From: Bigelowiella natans CCMP2755
Lineage: Eukaryota > Cercozoa > Chlorarachniophyceae
Length of the DNA stretch: 47,500 nt
Direction: 5' to 3'
NCBI GenBank assembly: GCA_000320545.1
Contig: ADNK01001131.1
Span: forward strand, 1 to 47,500
Position numbers and translations under genes: made by a program. Positions within the stretch are counted from its first letter, which is position 1. Each line of letters opens with the position of its first letter. The notes under the pieces are model-generated. The model did not search any database. It worked only from the letters and a program-made list of their open reading frames with translations, and was not told the origin of the DNA. Positions 1 to 12,314 of the stretch are shown here, one piece after another.

Positions 1-64
1 TTTTCCCCCCCCCCCCCCTCCCCCCTTATTATCTTTTAATAATCTGCGATGTCATCATCATTAG

Positions 65-1044
65 AGCTGAATTTTTCCTAAAGAACTACGAGAATGCAAA
101 GAGGTATTTTTGTCGTGTTGTTGTTGTTCAAAAAGCACAATGCAGCATATCACAAAGAAAGATGTGGTAGAAATATGACCGCTTTCTCACACTCCTCCGC
201 ACTACTTACTAATGCTTCTTCTTCTTCTTCTTTTCACTGCAATTATGCCTATTGTTGGTTAAGGCATCTTGTGCGTGCTCGTTCCAAGGTCGCCCCCTCT
301 CTATAACGCCTCCCCCCCCCCCTTCTCTCTATCTCTCTATCTCTCTCCCCCCCTTTCTCCTACTACTGTGTATATCCATCTTCGTATAATACACGCCGGT
401 ACGTTTAACTGCTCTTTGTTGTTGTTGTAGTAGTAGTAGTAGTAGTAGTTATTGTTATTGTTGTTGTTGTCCTCCTCCTCCTCCCACCTACCTTTCCTTA
501 TGCCTCCTCCTCACTCGCAAAGCAGGTAGCTTCGTCTGGTGGTGGTGATGAAACAGATGTTGAAAACGCAAGGGAGATTGACGTGTGGCTTGCACGAGCG
601 ATGTAAGGAGAAGTAGTGTATGTAGTAGTAGTAGAAGTGGTGGTACTGGTAGTGGTTGTAGTAGCAGTAAAAGTTTTTATAGTAGAAGAAGAAGAAGATG
701 ATGATGATGAAGGAGAACCAGAAAGTAGACAATCACCCAGCTCCCAAAAGTGGCCATTTCAGAGGAGCAAGTTAATATGATGTGTGTCAATTGTATAAGA
801 TGTAAGATGTAAGAGGAGGAGGAGGAGGAAGTTCCATATCTAGCTAATATTTGTGTAGAAATAGCACCACCCCCCCCCCTTCCCAGTTTTATCGTGATGA
901 TCCAAAAATTACCCATCACTTTCCTTTTAGGTTTGCTCAAAATCCCAGGGACGCAGCACCGCTCAAGATGTAATTTTGAGGATGATAATGATGAAGATGA
1001 TGATGCTGTGTGTTGTGAATGAATAAATTCCGACAATGGTTCCG

Positions 1045-1092
<48 letters not shown>

Positions 1093-1817
1093 CTCTTCCT
1101 GTGTACGGAATTGTGCAGTGTTAATAGGATGACAACAGTAGCAAACCATTTGTCCTCCTCCTCCTCCTCCTCCTCCTCCTCCTCCTCCTCACCCTTGGCA
1201 TTTCGTCAGAGCAGATCTTAGTTATTACAAATATAATCAAATTATTCGAAAACTATTGATACTGGTGTTATCTGGCATCACCATCCTCTTCCTCCCCCTC
1301 CTCCTCCTCCTCCTCATCATCATGTTAGATATGAAAGAGTATTGAAGGAGGATCCTAATCACGGCATGGCGATCGTTCAATACGCAAATGGTCAGTGTAT
1401 GAATGACTGACTCACTGACTGAACGAATCAAAAACAGAGAAACAAAGAGAGAGAAAGACAGCACAAATGTACCCACAACATGTTTACATTGATATAGCTA
1501 TTGGTTGTTTATTAGTAGTCTTATGATTGTTGTTTCTCTGATGATCTCCTGATTGTTCCTTGCTGTGTGTATATGTATCATTATTTCTAGTTGCGGTGGA
1601 AAGGGGAAGAGGAAAAGAGGCTATTCCACATGTCCTTCAAACGCTCATTCTATGCAGCAAATCGAAGAACGTGCGTATGCACATAGTTGCAGTAGTAGTA
1701 CTAGTTGCAGTAGTACCCCCTTCAAGAAGCACCCCTCCCTCCCCCCCCCTCCAGCTAAGTTTCACTATCACCCAATTCACCTTTCTCCCTGTCCTCTTTT
1801 TTATACTTCCAATTGTC

Positions 1818-1848
<31 letters not shown>

Positions 1849-2288
1849 GGCCATCGTGTTCCTTCACTCTCTTTTCCTCTTCTTGGCAACGAATGCAACC
1901 TCATCTCCTCTCTTCTTGGTAATGCACGCTACTTGCACTCGTAGATTGACAAAGAGCTCCTGTCAGATACGCAAAAGCTCTTTGCCAAAATAATGGCCAA
2001 GCCTGGAATGGTAGTATAGTAAGCGGATACCACCAAAATCACAAATTGTATTAGTCTGATAGAATCACGCACAATTGTGTTTGCTGCAGGTTGTTTTTGC
2101 CTGCATTGTAAACATATAGTTTACATCATAAATACTCTTCTATAACCCAATCTAAAGTTTAATGATGATGACGATGATGATAATGATGACATTTTCATGT
2201 GTCATCATGCCATTGCAGTACATCGTGCTCAGATACATAATTTGAACCTCTTCTTCCTGTGAGATAATAGCTATTAGTCATAACCACT

Positions 2289-2323
<35 letters not shown>

Positions 2324-2408
2324 AAAACAGGTTGAGAGCCTCATGGCTCAGATATCTCAGGCAGCTCAATCTCCACCAGCTTTGGGGTATTTATCAACAA
2401 CTACCCAA

Positions 2409-2444
<36 letters not shown>

Positions 2445-4784
2445 CCAACCTCACGAGTCAAAGCAGGTATTCATCATCATCAACATCATCATCATCATCA
2501 TCATATAGATTATCATCATTATTGTGCCATGATGTAATAATAGGTATCTTGCAAATGTGTGCAAGGAGAACGGCGTCTTAGATGCGTAATATACAAGAAA
2601 TTATTTAGTAGCAATAACAAATTGTCTTGAAAAGAAGCAGCTCATCGTCTCAAAAGACAATTTTGAAATAAAAGGCTCATCATCATGAAATGAAATGCAC
2701 AGATGCATAGATTCCCGTCCTTTGAGATCATCCAATATCTAGCAAACATCGATGATGATGATGATGATGATGACAATGATGATGATGCTGCTGTAGCGCA
2801 CTCATTGACTCTCTCTCACTGAGCCATATGAGAAGCAGTAGTCAAGATTGTAGTATTACCGAACGTACTACCATCATCACTCTCGTGTTTATAATTGCAA
2901 TTTGTGACGATAACGACGACGATATCATCATCATTGCACAACAGTACGTGTTTGTTGGGAGGTCTTAATATTACAATAGTAGTATATGTTGTGTTCCATC
3001 CTCCTGCTCCTCCTCCCTATCGACGAAGTATTACCATGATGTAAAAGCCTTTTTCTGATGATGATGATGATCATGATCAAAGGTGCCGCGATTTGTTAAG
3101 AAGATCGCTCAAAATTAGCTCGATTGAGGTAATAAGCCTGGGAATTTGATACCTTTTTTTAGAACCTTTCAAGTAGTAGTCTGCTGCTATGTATGTGTGT
3201 ATGATGAAGCTCTCTTTCTCTCTCTCTGTTGTATCTATCACTCTTCTTTGTGGGGTATCGTTATTATCTACTACCACCCTGTATGGAAGAATACCATTAA
3301 TAATAATGACAATAATAGGAGGGAAGCTTACTCAATCTCAGTCTCGGGTATGATGTTTGCACATGCGTGTTTCTTGATGATGACGATGACGACAACGATG
3401 ATGATGATGAGGATGAGGATGAGGATGGTGATGATGCAGTACCCAACACATACACACATACACACATACACACACGCACGCACATGATGAACAATGACTG
3501 CATAGGTACATGCACGTGTTGGAGCTGACTCTGGATTACCAAAAAGTTTTTGAATGGTTCATCAAAATACTAAAACAGGTCAGCAAAGCAAGAGATCACT
3601 GAATGAATGCTTCTTCATCATTATCATCATCATCATCTTCTTCTTCTTCTTCTCCACTTATCATAAATTGTGCCGTGATATTATTTCTCTCGTGTGCATG
3701 CAATAAGCAGGTACCAGATATGAAAGTAGGACATGTTTCCAATAGAAATTTGTTGGACATTCTTGGACAAATTACCGATGTTAAGGATCCAAGGCTACTG
3801 AGAGGTGATGATAACGACAACACTCAGAAGAAGAAGAAGAAGAAGAAGAACATTCTTCCACTACAAAATTAATAATATTGCGAACAATAAGTACAATATC
3901 GTCGTTGAGATATAATTCCGTCTTCTCCTCTCAGCCCCCCCTCCCCGCCCCCTCTTACAAACTTGCTCTTTCTTTCTCTCACTCTTCTCCTCGTTCATGT
4001 TCCTCTAATTATGGCGATGATGATAAGAATGATGATGAGAATGATGATGATGATGATGATGTGTACAAGGCACGTACGACAAGTGTCCAAAATGGGTCAA
4101 GATCGGAAGTCTCTGTGACGAGGGTAAACTACCTATCTCCTCTCTTGTGCTTGCTGATGCAGCAATTTTGATAATATACCGTCATCGTCAATCACCATCA
4201 TCATTTTATCCGTAGGTGAATGTCAGGTGATACTTGAAGCATATTCCGTACATATAGAGAAATACAGAGTCAAGTTTATTGCATGTATCCAATGAAAGAG
4301 TCTCGCAACAATATACAGGGAGAGGGGAGGCGAAGGGGGGAGAGGAGGAGGAGGAGGGGAAGGGGAATAAAGCAGAGTTAACCAATCGGCTTAAATGTCG
4401 TCTAATATAATAATATTACGAGTAGTAGAAGAAGTAGTAATCGTTCATGTTCATCATCATCACCATCATCATCATCATCCTACACTCTTTCTTCCTCCAG
4501 GTGTCAATCCCCCCTCTCGCCCAATCTACTATAGACAGTGAGAAGAAAGAGAGCCATCATGATGATGATACGGTAGTAAGTAGTAGTAGGCTAAAGCGAT
4601 ATCATCATTCTCCCATTGGCTGCTATTATAGTTGTATACAGAAATAGGAATATGCGGCACAAATATAGTAGTTGCAGCAGTCCATCATTCTTCCAGCACA
4701 TAGTACGGCTGTATCGATTTTCACAACTTTAAACAGCTAACAACCAAATTTGCGTTGTTATTCGTGTCTTACATACTGCTGCAG

Positions 4785-4822
<38 letters not shown>

Positions 4823-7317
4823 GTCGTCACCATCCCAGTCACCTCCATCAACATCTACGAAAACCACGTACAACGCTCTACAGCTTGACCTTCTCGGTAG
4901 TACCAGTAGTAGTTGCTGTATCTCGTAGCATTAAGAATCTTACAAGATCCAATCGTGATGATCTGCTGCTTAATGATGACGCTGAGAACCGCCCCCCCCC
5001 TCTCTTATTGAAGTGAATTTGTGACTATATAAATCTTCTTACTCGACGATAGGGATGTGGTTTGCTATGGTCAAGATACTGTATACTGCTGGCTGTGTGC
5101 AGCCTCTACCCAGCCTAATACATCTAATCGACTCATTGAGGTAGGTAAGAAGAAGAGTGTTCTCAGGACCAGAAAGAAGGGGGGTTAGAGAAAGAAAGAA
5201 AGAGAAGAAGATTATGATGATGATCAACGTAGTGGAAGGGGGGCAGCTGTGCTATACTGTACCTGTTCTATTGGTTTCTAGCAGCAGCAGCATGAGTACC
5301 TGAACATCGTACCAACAGCATGTTTCCTATCGATATCGATTCATGTTGCAGCTGTAGCAGATTCAACAACTTTTGCTAATGATACGCTGTTTGCATATAA
5401 TCGCCATTGTTTTCCTCCTCCCCCTTCTCTTTCCATCACCGCATTGTATCATCATCATCATCATCATCACCATCCTCATCCTCCTCCTCATCCTCAGAAA
5501 AGATCAGGACCTCCACATGACCTCGATTCGAAATGAGCATGCCTATTATTGCACAGTATCACAGGTGATGATGGATGGGTAGCAGTACGGCGTGATGAGT
5601 AGTAGTAGTTGTAGTAGTAGTAGTACAATTAATCTTCATCATCATAGGCATCATGATCATGATCATGATCATCATGATCATCATTACCATCGTTGTGCTC
5701 GTTGTTGTTTTCAATCTAAAATGATGAAGCACGTTTAATATCATCAGGTTCTTGGCCATTGGTCTGCTCCAGTAGTAGACTGGAAGGTGCTGGTGTAGTA
5801 GTAGTAGTAGTCAACAACAACAACAACAACAACATTCTTCTATTACTTCTGCCGTTTCGATATCTTTCTCTCTCTTTACTTCTATAATCTCCATTCATCA
5901 AAGTCCTTTGTACAGCACACATCATCACACATAATGTACCATGCAACTACAAATGGTAGCACTACTAGGTATAAGAGAGAAGTGCTGCTGAATAGTACAT
6001 TATGTCCCACCATCCTCTGTTTCTTTTGTTATTGCTCCTCTTTCATTTTGCACGTTGTTTGTTTTTTCTCCTCCACCCCCCCCCCTCTTTCACTACCACC
6101 ACCACCACCACCACCACCACCATCACCATCACCATCACCATCACCATCATCATCATCTTATCATGATCTCAGGAAGGAAAGGCAGATAAGATATACTTCG
6201 TTGCTGACAGCCATAGTGTTGCGCCAGGGTCGGTTGTGAGTAGTATCAGTAGTAGTAGTAGTAGTAGTAGTAGTAGCAGTAGAAGAACAAGAAGAACAAG
6301 ACCGAAATGATAACGTCATTACGGGAGGAGCACAGTATTAATACCACCTCCTTCCCCCCCTCCCTTTGGTCCTGCTTATTTGTGGGGAAATGAGCTATCT
6401 GTATACCTGCTTGCTGCTGGATTGCTGCTATTTGTATGCTGTTCATTGAGTGGTGTGATTTCCCATTCCTCCTTTGTGATGAAAGGTACCAGAAACTAAG
6501 CATAGAAGCTGCACCAGGCGACAGCAGCAAAGATTGCAACAACAACAACAACAACAGCAATTATACCAATAAGCGGACCTTTCACCTGGTTGTTGCTCGT
6601 AGACAATGATGATGATGATGATGATGATGACGGCGCAAAAGAATGATTGGCAAATATCACCCAGCAAACATCTGTGAGTTTATCCTAGACTCCTTACCGA
6701 GTCGTTGGTTTTATACATGCACTACGATATACACATATTACATTGTCAGAAGATATCAGATGTAGCAATCTCTCACTCTCCTCTCTCTTTGATTCTCTTT
6801 CTCTTTCTCTTCTTCTATATTATTAACTATAGGTTCCTAAGCTTGTTACAGGTTTGAAATGCTGGCATATGAGGTAAGTGGCGATCTATTCAACAACTTA
6901 TATTGATTGATGGTGCTACCGTACCATCCAATGATATAGATTTTAACGTGATTGCCTCTATTGCTGTTGCTGCTTCTCTCATGCGACGACAACCATAGGC
7001 CAGGATGTACGTTCTTCCCACGGAAAAACTTCGAAAATGCGATGGAAAGTAGTATAATCAAGGATACTATGATGACATATTTGTTGTTGGACCTCACCAT
7101 ATTCTTTGAACAAACAAACCATTCGCTATTTTTGAGGAGATATCATGCTGCTCGCCATTGGTCAAGTTAGCCGCAGTCGTTTCATGCCTCCTCCTCCTCC
7201 TCCTCCCCCTCCCATTTTTCTTTTGTTTGATGATGGCACAGGCATTGAGGATGGATCGATGGTGATCTTCAACTTTGGAGAAATCGATTGCCGTGAAGGT
7301 AGACATGATTGATGATA

Positions 7318-7350
<33 letters not shown>

Positions 7351-8147
7351 GTGATGGTTGTAGTGTCGATGATGGTAAGGTTTAACCATCTCAAGCAACC
7401 CATAATGATATATGCTGTTGCACAACCGAACCAACACAAAGTATGCAGTGCGATTACATAACGATATTCTTCCTAATACTACAGATATTAGTTAGATTCT
7501 CGTTGCTTTTTCTGGCGAAAATATAGTTTCACTGACGTTACTGTTGGTGTTAGGCATTCTCACAGCTGTTGCACAGAATAAATACCAGGATTTAGACCAG
7601 GTAGTAATAGTAGTCATAAAAAGAAGCAAAGGGATGTTAAAAGAGGGAGACAATAATTATGCATCAACACAGTATATACACCACACCGGTGCATCACAGC
7701 GGATAATATTTTGTGTGAAATAATTTCTGATTCAGGATCGATGATCAATCAACTAATATTTTATTACAGTTTTTCTTTCAGACTATACATTGTTCCTTAT
7801 CATGTCATTATCATCATCAATCACATAATAATCAGGGCATCGATGCTAGCGTGTCCATTTATGTGGAGATGCTGGAGGAGCAAACTTTGTCGAAGAATTT
7901 GATTACATTCGTACATCCCATTGTGCCAGTACTGGATCCAACACGACCTACAGTCAAGCGATTCAATCAGAGGCTTCGAAAGAAGATCAAGAGCTCCAAG
8001 TATCTCAAATATCTCGATTTTTTTGATGAGCTCCTTTCAAAGGATGGCCAAAATTTTAACGAAGCGTACGCTTTAGATGGCACGCACATGTCACCGAAGT
8101 ACCTACCGAAAATGGAGGAGTCCATCAATCGAGCGCTAGCTGAATGA
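65..8147 (+). CDS. TPR-repeat protein with C-terminal SGNH hydrolase-like domain (5' partial)
   Basis: Spliced gene reconstructed by phase. Exons: 65-103, 264-288, 526-602, 931-969, 1329-1390, 1591-1670, 1945-2010, 2331-2386, 2544-2585, 2711-2792, 2945-2961, 3083-3128, 3319-3347, 3506-3578, 3711-3804, one ending 4123 (start unclear), 4501-4572, 4785-4896, 5053-5140, 5498-5564, 5748-5761 or -5786, a poorly defined one near 5916, 6173-6228/6232, one ending 6673, 6852-6873, 6999-7048, 7242-7298, 7554-7600, 7836-8147. The N-terminal two thirds is helical and TPR-like (KIYERVLKEDPNHGMAI, NLSLGYMHVLELTLDY). The C-terminal part carries SGNH blocks: KIYFVADSHS (nucleophile Ser), KCWHMR, FGEIDCREGI and the terminal DGTH (catalytic Asp-x-x-His) before the TGA stop. 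From family knowledge, such TPR-SGNH fusions occur in protists; the substrate is unknown and an esterase or acyl/glycan hydrolase role is inferred. Low-complexity Asp and Ser tracts come from in-frame microsatellites. The start codon lies upstream of the window. Exon calls near 3805-4123 and 5748-6673 are uncertain. Confidence 0.8.
1046..1089. repeat. (TC)n microsatellite, intronic
   Basis: About 44 bp of uninterrupted TC dinucleotides inside the intron between exons 931-969 and 1329-1390 of the TPR-SGNH gene. It is followed about 65 bp later by a (TCC)n run at about 1153-1190 in the same intron. Confidence 0.9.
2284..2442. repeat. (ATC)n and (AC)n microsatellites flanking a 56-nt exon
   Basis: A CAT/ATC trinucleotide run at about 2290-2323 forms the 3' end of one intron, directly before the acceptor of exon 2331-2386. 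A CA run at about 2410-2442 opens the next intron. The exon itself is repeat-free and keeps its phase. Confidence 0.85.
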
Positions 8148-8930
8148 TCTCGAATGTACTGATTGCCAAATGGCAGGCGAGCCTTCGTGAGGTAATGTTC
8201 ACAATGATGATGGTGAATGATGAAGATGACGTAGAATTGTTGGTATCAACGCAAGAATGACACTTTCTGTCCGATTACTGCTAGTCTGCTTGACTGGTCT
8301 AGCAACAATTACTAGATTAAAACATGAGCATGTGAGCTAGTGAGGCTGCCTACTGCGCTGACTATGCTAGCTACTAGCTAGCTAGCACATAGCATGTTGA
8401 CATGCTAGCATGCATCGCTAGATCGCATCTTGATCGAACAGCTCAACTCATTGAAACTGCCAAAGTAGAAAGCCAAAGCGCTAGAATGGCAAGCAGCATG
8501 TGCGTCATGTCACGCTATAGCGCGTACGCTAGCACTTTTAGATGTGCATTCGATAAGCTCTAGAGCTAGCTAGCTAGACAGACACCGTCTAGCGCCGTGC
8601 GGCGTCACACTGCACGTGCATGACGCACGATCGATGGCATCATTGTCTCCAATTCAGTCTTATATATACGATCATGCGCAGCTGACTAGCTGTAGGTCTA
8701 AGATTTGCTAGCTTGGTTGCTAGCAGCGACAATATGCTGTGCATCCATCGCGTCGCTAGGTCGGCAGCAGCACAAACTAAGTTGAGGCTCCGCAACAAAT
8801 GCAGTTGTCCGCGTCTTAATTACAGTTACTACATGAACGTGGACGAAGCAGCTATGTTGTTACATTTGTTATTTGGTACTAGCTCGTTCTGCGCATGAGT
8901 TAAACACACTAAAGAAATCGAAAAACTCCT
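8148..8930. other. Intergenic CTAGC/GCATGC-rich segment, no gene seen
   Basis: Directly downstream of the SGNH stop codon. The stretch is dense in overlapping CTAGC, GCTAGC, TAGCTAGC, GCATGC and GCATCG words (for example around 8330-8420 and 8560-8610) and lacks the ATC/TAG microsatellites of the introns. ORFs here are short and show no family motif. The same vocabulary returns in the other convergent gaps of the window. Confidence 0.6.
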
Positions 8931-9359
8931 ACGATGTGTCACTATATCGAAATTAATTGAATGTAATGTCTGTACAATGGAATAATGACGTGGTTTCGAT
9001 CCTTGTAATTCTTCGGTCATGCAGCTGGAGCTAGCATTCCTAGAGCTTTGACATCTTGGGACGACCTGCACCAGAAGAATAAATCCACATGGCAAACAAT
9101 CTAATTAATATTGAGAAGATATGGTATCTGAACCATAAATTGAAAATTTCTTCAGATCTATTATGATTATACAACCACCTTGAATGAATCATTGGGTTTG
9201 ATTCTGCTATGAGTGTTTCAGCTGTTAGAGTATCTGCCTGAAACTCAAAAACTTCCAGGCCAAGAGGCTGCCAGCTGCAAGAAAAGTGTAGGTTGTCAAA
9301 TGCACAGAGGTACCGTAGAAATGGAGAGAGTGAATGCATGTGAGAGAAAGTGAAAGAAA

Positions 9360-9407
<48 letters not shown>

Positions 9408-10087
9408 GGGGGGGGGGGGGGAGGGGAGACAACCAAAAGAAAAGAAAAGACATGGGAGGATAAAAAAAATCGCTCGTAAGTGAAATAGGGATTTAATTTC
9501 AAGATCACTCCATTACCGATCATGCTGAGCCATGACGACCAACAACATTACCTTCAGTTATTGATAATTTCATACACATGTGGTCAGATAAGAAAAACAT
9601 GCTATCAAGCCACACGAATAATATTTGATCAGGTTTTGTTTATTGATCTCGGGATAGTGATAGTGTTTGACTACTTTCACACCATTAGTTGGACTAGGAT
9701 GAAGGCGTTCACATTTTGGTCCTCGCAGAAATTAACATGGCTTGGATCAAACCTAATTCGCAGTTAAAATTAAGTCTCTCCTTTCTCAGTACAGTACAGT
9801 TTGCATTACCATTTCATGAGAAATAACAGAATTTCCATCTTCACAAAATTTGACTCCTGAAGTTCACAATGTTCCGTGATCTACCTATATAGAACAACCG
9901 TGAAACAACTACCCAAAATTCATGCTGTTTGCTATACCTGTAGCCATCTTCTAGCTTATTTTGTTTAAAGACGCGCCAGGAACAAGAGAATGATCGAGAC
10001 CTATGATCCAGTTCTTGTTTAATCACAATTCCGATGAGGTATTTGTAGCTTTCTTTCTTTTCCGTCATCATCGTCGTCGTCGTCATT

Positions 10088-10123
<36 letters not shown>

Positions 10124-10270
10124 TATCATGCCCTGTCATGAGGGACCACCTTGATTGAGGAGGAAGATATGTGTGAACGAATGAAGAAGGCACGTGTAGA
10201 TCTACGTAGATAGAAGTACGAGTAGTACCCCTTCTAGATCCACCTACTGCCACGAACAACCGCTACTACC
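8931..10270. other. Intergenic segment with AG microsatellite and short uncertain ORFs
   Basis: AT-richer spacer. It holds an (AG)n run followed by a G run (about 9360-9421) and an (ATC)n run (about 10085-10122). Minus-strand open stretches at about 9055-9300 and 9841-10060 are free of low complexity, but have no recognised motif, no clear splice frame and no start. I see no supportable gene. Confidence 0.5.
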
Positions 10271-10479
10271 TGCCACTACCTGATACTACATGATACTACC
10301 GTAATCATATGTTGTAGTTCGTGTGATCATTGTGAGAGTTTCCTCGGTAGATGGTGCATGCATGCTCCTGATAATTTCTTGTGTCGTAGATGCACAAACC
10401 CCGAGAAACCGCACTGCGTTTCGCACATTGCGTTTGCGACTAGCCAACAGAGAATCGGTGAACATTCTCGTGTTACGCG

Positions 10480-10700
10480 GTACATTACATGTACATATGT
10501 GCATATATGTGTACATATACATGCATGTATACACACATGTGTGTGTGTGTGAGTGTACATTGGCAGTATCTATGTGTGCGGACATGGGCAATAAGTTGGC
10601 GCACCGGATGATTGACACAGCAACATGGCATGCACACATGCATGCATGCACACACATGCACACATGCACATGTGTGCACACATGCACACTTTTTGTTTTG
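10480..10700. repeat. Long alternating purine-pyrimidine tract (TG/CA/TA/GC mix)
   Basis: About 220 bp made mostly of alternating purine-pyrimidine steps: repeated ACATGT, TGTGTGTG, GCATGC and CACATG words at 10486-10555 and 10626-10690, broken by about 70 bp of ordinary sequence. Such alternation favours Z-DNA and short cruciforms. The ORFs reported across it (His/Cys/Met-rich or Cys/Val-rich) are artefacts of the repeat. Confidence 0.75.
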
Positions 10701-10857
10701 TGCACATGAAGGCATCAATGTCCGGTCGTCGATGTTGTGCTGTACGCGCAGCAGATCTTGCCTCTTTTTCTGCTTCAGTCAGCGCACGTAGCTTTGTCTC
10801 ATCGTTTCGATTCACAATGGCGTTCAATGCATTGCGAAATCTGACTGAGCTGAACAA
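10700..10857 (-). pseudogene. Possible coding remnant, unrecognised
   Basis: On the minus strand about 50 codons read as a charged, Ala/Arg-rich helix-like segment (NRNDETKLRALTEAEKEARS). It differs from the surrounding tandem-repeat sequence and from the plus-strand reading. There is no start, stop, splice context or family match that I can name. It could be a degenerate exon or transposon relic, or chance. Confidence 0.2.
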
Positions 10858-10970
10858 GCGCTTGCATCACATTACTCTAAAACAACACCTAGCTAAATCT
10901 TTTCTATCTGCTATGTTCACGCATGTGTGCAGTCATCTTGTCAATGTAGCGATGCAAACTATGTAGCAAA

Positions 10971-11900
10971 GCTAGGCATGCACTAGATGCAGCGCGGCTG
11001 CGCATCGCAATGACATTGCGCTCATGGTGTTGTGCACAATCGCTTTGTTTCGACCTTCCGATCTGCTACGCTAGCTAGCTAGGCTCACATGCTCTTTGAG
11101 CTGCGATGCCTCAAGCAGACGGAAAGCAACTGGTCAATGTGCGATGTGCAATGATGGACACAGCAACTTGACATGATCGTCAATGCCAACTTCAATGTGC
11201 ATGCAGATGTGGACATGCTAGCATGCACACACATGCACGCATTGCATTGCTAGATTGCACTGAAGCACTGTTCGCCACACTATGTAACTAGCACACTATG
11301 GACACAGTACACACAATGTGTGCAATGTATGTCATGCCCAGAAGGGGGTGGGGCATCCGCAGGTCAATCTCATTGCATCGCATGCCACCAAACTTTAGAA
11401 CTAGCAAGCTAGCAAGTGCAAAATGAACGTTTGTCATGTGTCATCTTGAAACCACAAGGAAGTCATTTTGTTGCATTGTGCATCGTGTCGCGCGCTCATG
11501 TTGTCAGTCGCACATCAGCACGGCATCATCACAGCAGCCAGTCGCATGTCAGCACAGTAGTGCACTCATTCACCTCACAGCAGTCGCTTCTATGCTTCGA
11601 AATGACACCGCACATCGCTTCGTGATTGTGGGGTCGTTGGAATTGTCAAAAAACAAAATTTTGTGCACATGATGTTGTGTGTCATGCACGTGACACTTTG
11701 CATGCATGTGATCCCCCCCCCCCCCCCTGCAATGCCCTCCCAATAATAAAGTGCAAGCATAGTGCAACAATGCAACATGATGCAATGTGATGCTACAGTG
11801 GCATGATGCAGTGGCATCGCTTTGCGAGCAGGTGGGCATTGCCCACATCGCAGATGCCACCATTGGCGGTTATGATGATTTTGTCATCATTGCTGAGACA

Positions 11901-11936
<36 letters not shown>

Positions 11937-12314
11937 GATGAGGACTTCGTTAGCAAATTTCATCAAAGTCTACGACATAATTTTTCATTTTTAATTTTTT
12001 TTACCCCAATACTACAGCACATTTTTGCATCATATCGCTGACTGATGTATTTCCTTCAATTTATTCTATTTTCTGTTCGCAATTCTAAAGGCATTACAGA
12101 TGTTATCTATGCCCCGCTACCATCCTGCTTGGGTTACTAATAAGCTTCACGCACGTTCATTAAACACATTTTCCAAAATTCTATCCGCTGACGGAACCAT
12201 ATTTGTCTTCCAAAGAAGTCAAATGCACAGATTCTGACGCGTATTGCGAAAAATCAGATTGCCACGCCAGGGTTATTACACTTTTGCTACAGCAGTGGCG
12301 TACACTGCATCCTT
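10971..12314. other. Intergenic CTAGC/TGCATG-rich segment, no gene seen
   Basis: Continues the compositional type of 8148-8930: CTAGCTAGC at about 11072, GCTAGCATGCAC at about 11218 and AACTAGCAAGCTAGC at about 11400. It also holds a run of 15 C (11713-11727) and a (CA)n run (11902-11934). The last ~300 bp (from about 12000) become AT-rich before the stop codon of the minus-strand gene at 12315. No ORF with a family signature. Confidence 0.55.

Noticed and set aside
4929-4954. Apparent small exon after the Ser-rich exon of the TPR-SGNH gene
   Set aside because: Exon 4785-4896 joins directly and in phase to 5053-5140 with a sensible protein, so this piece is better left in the intron.
9055-10060. 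Minus-strand open stretches that look free of low complexity
   Set aside because: No start, splice frame, motif or continuity between the pieces. ORFs of this length are expected by chance in six frames of AT-rich DNA.
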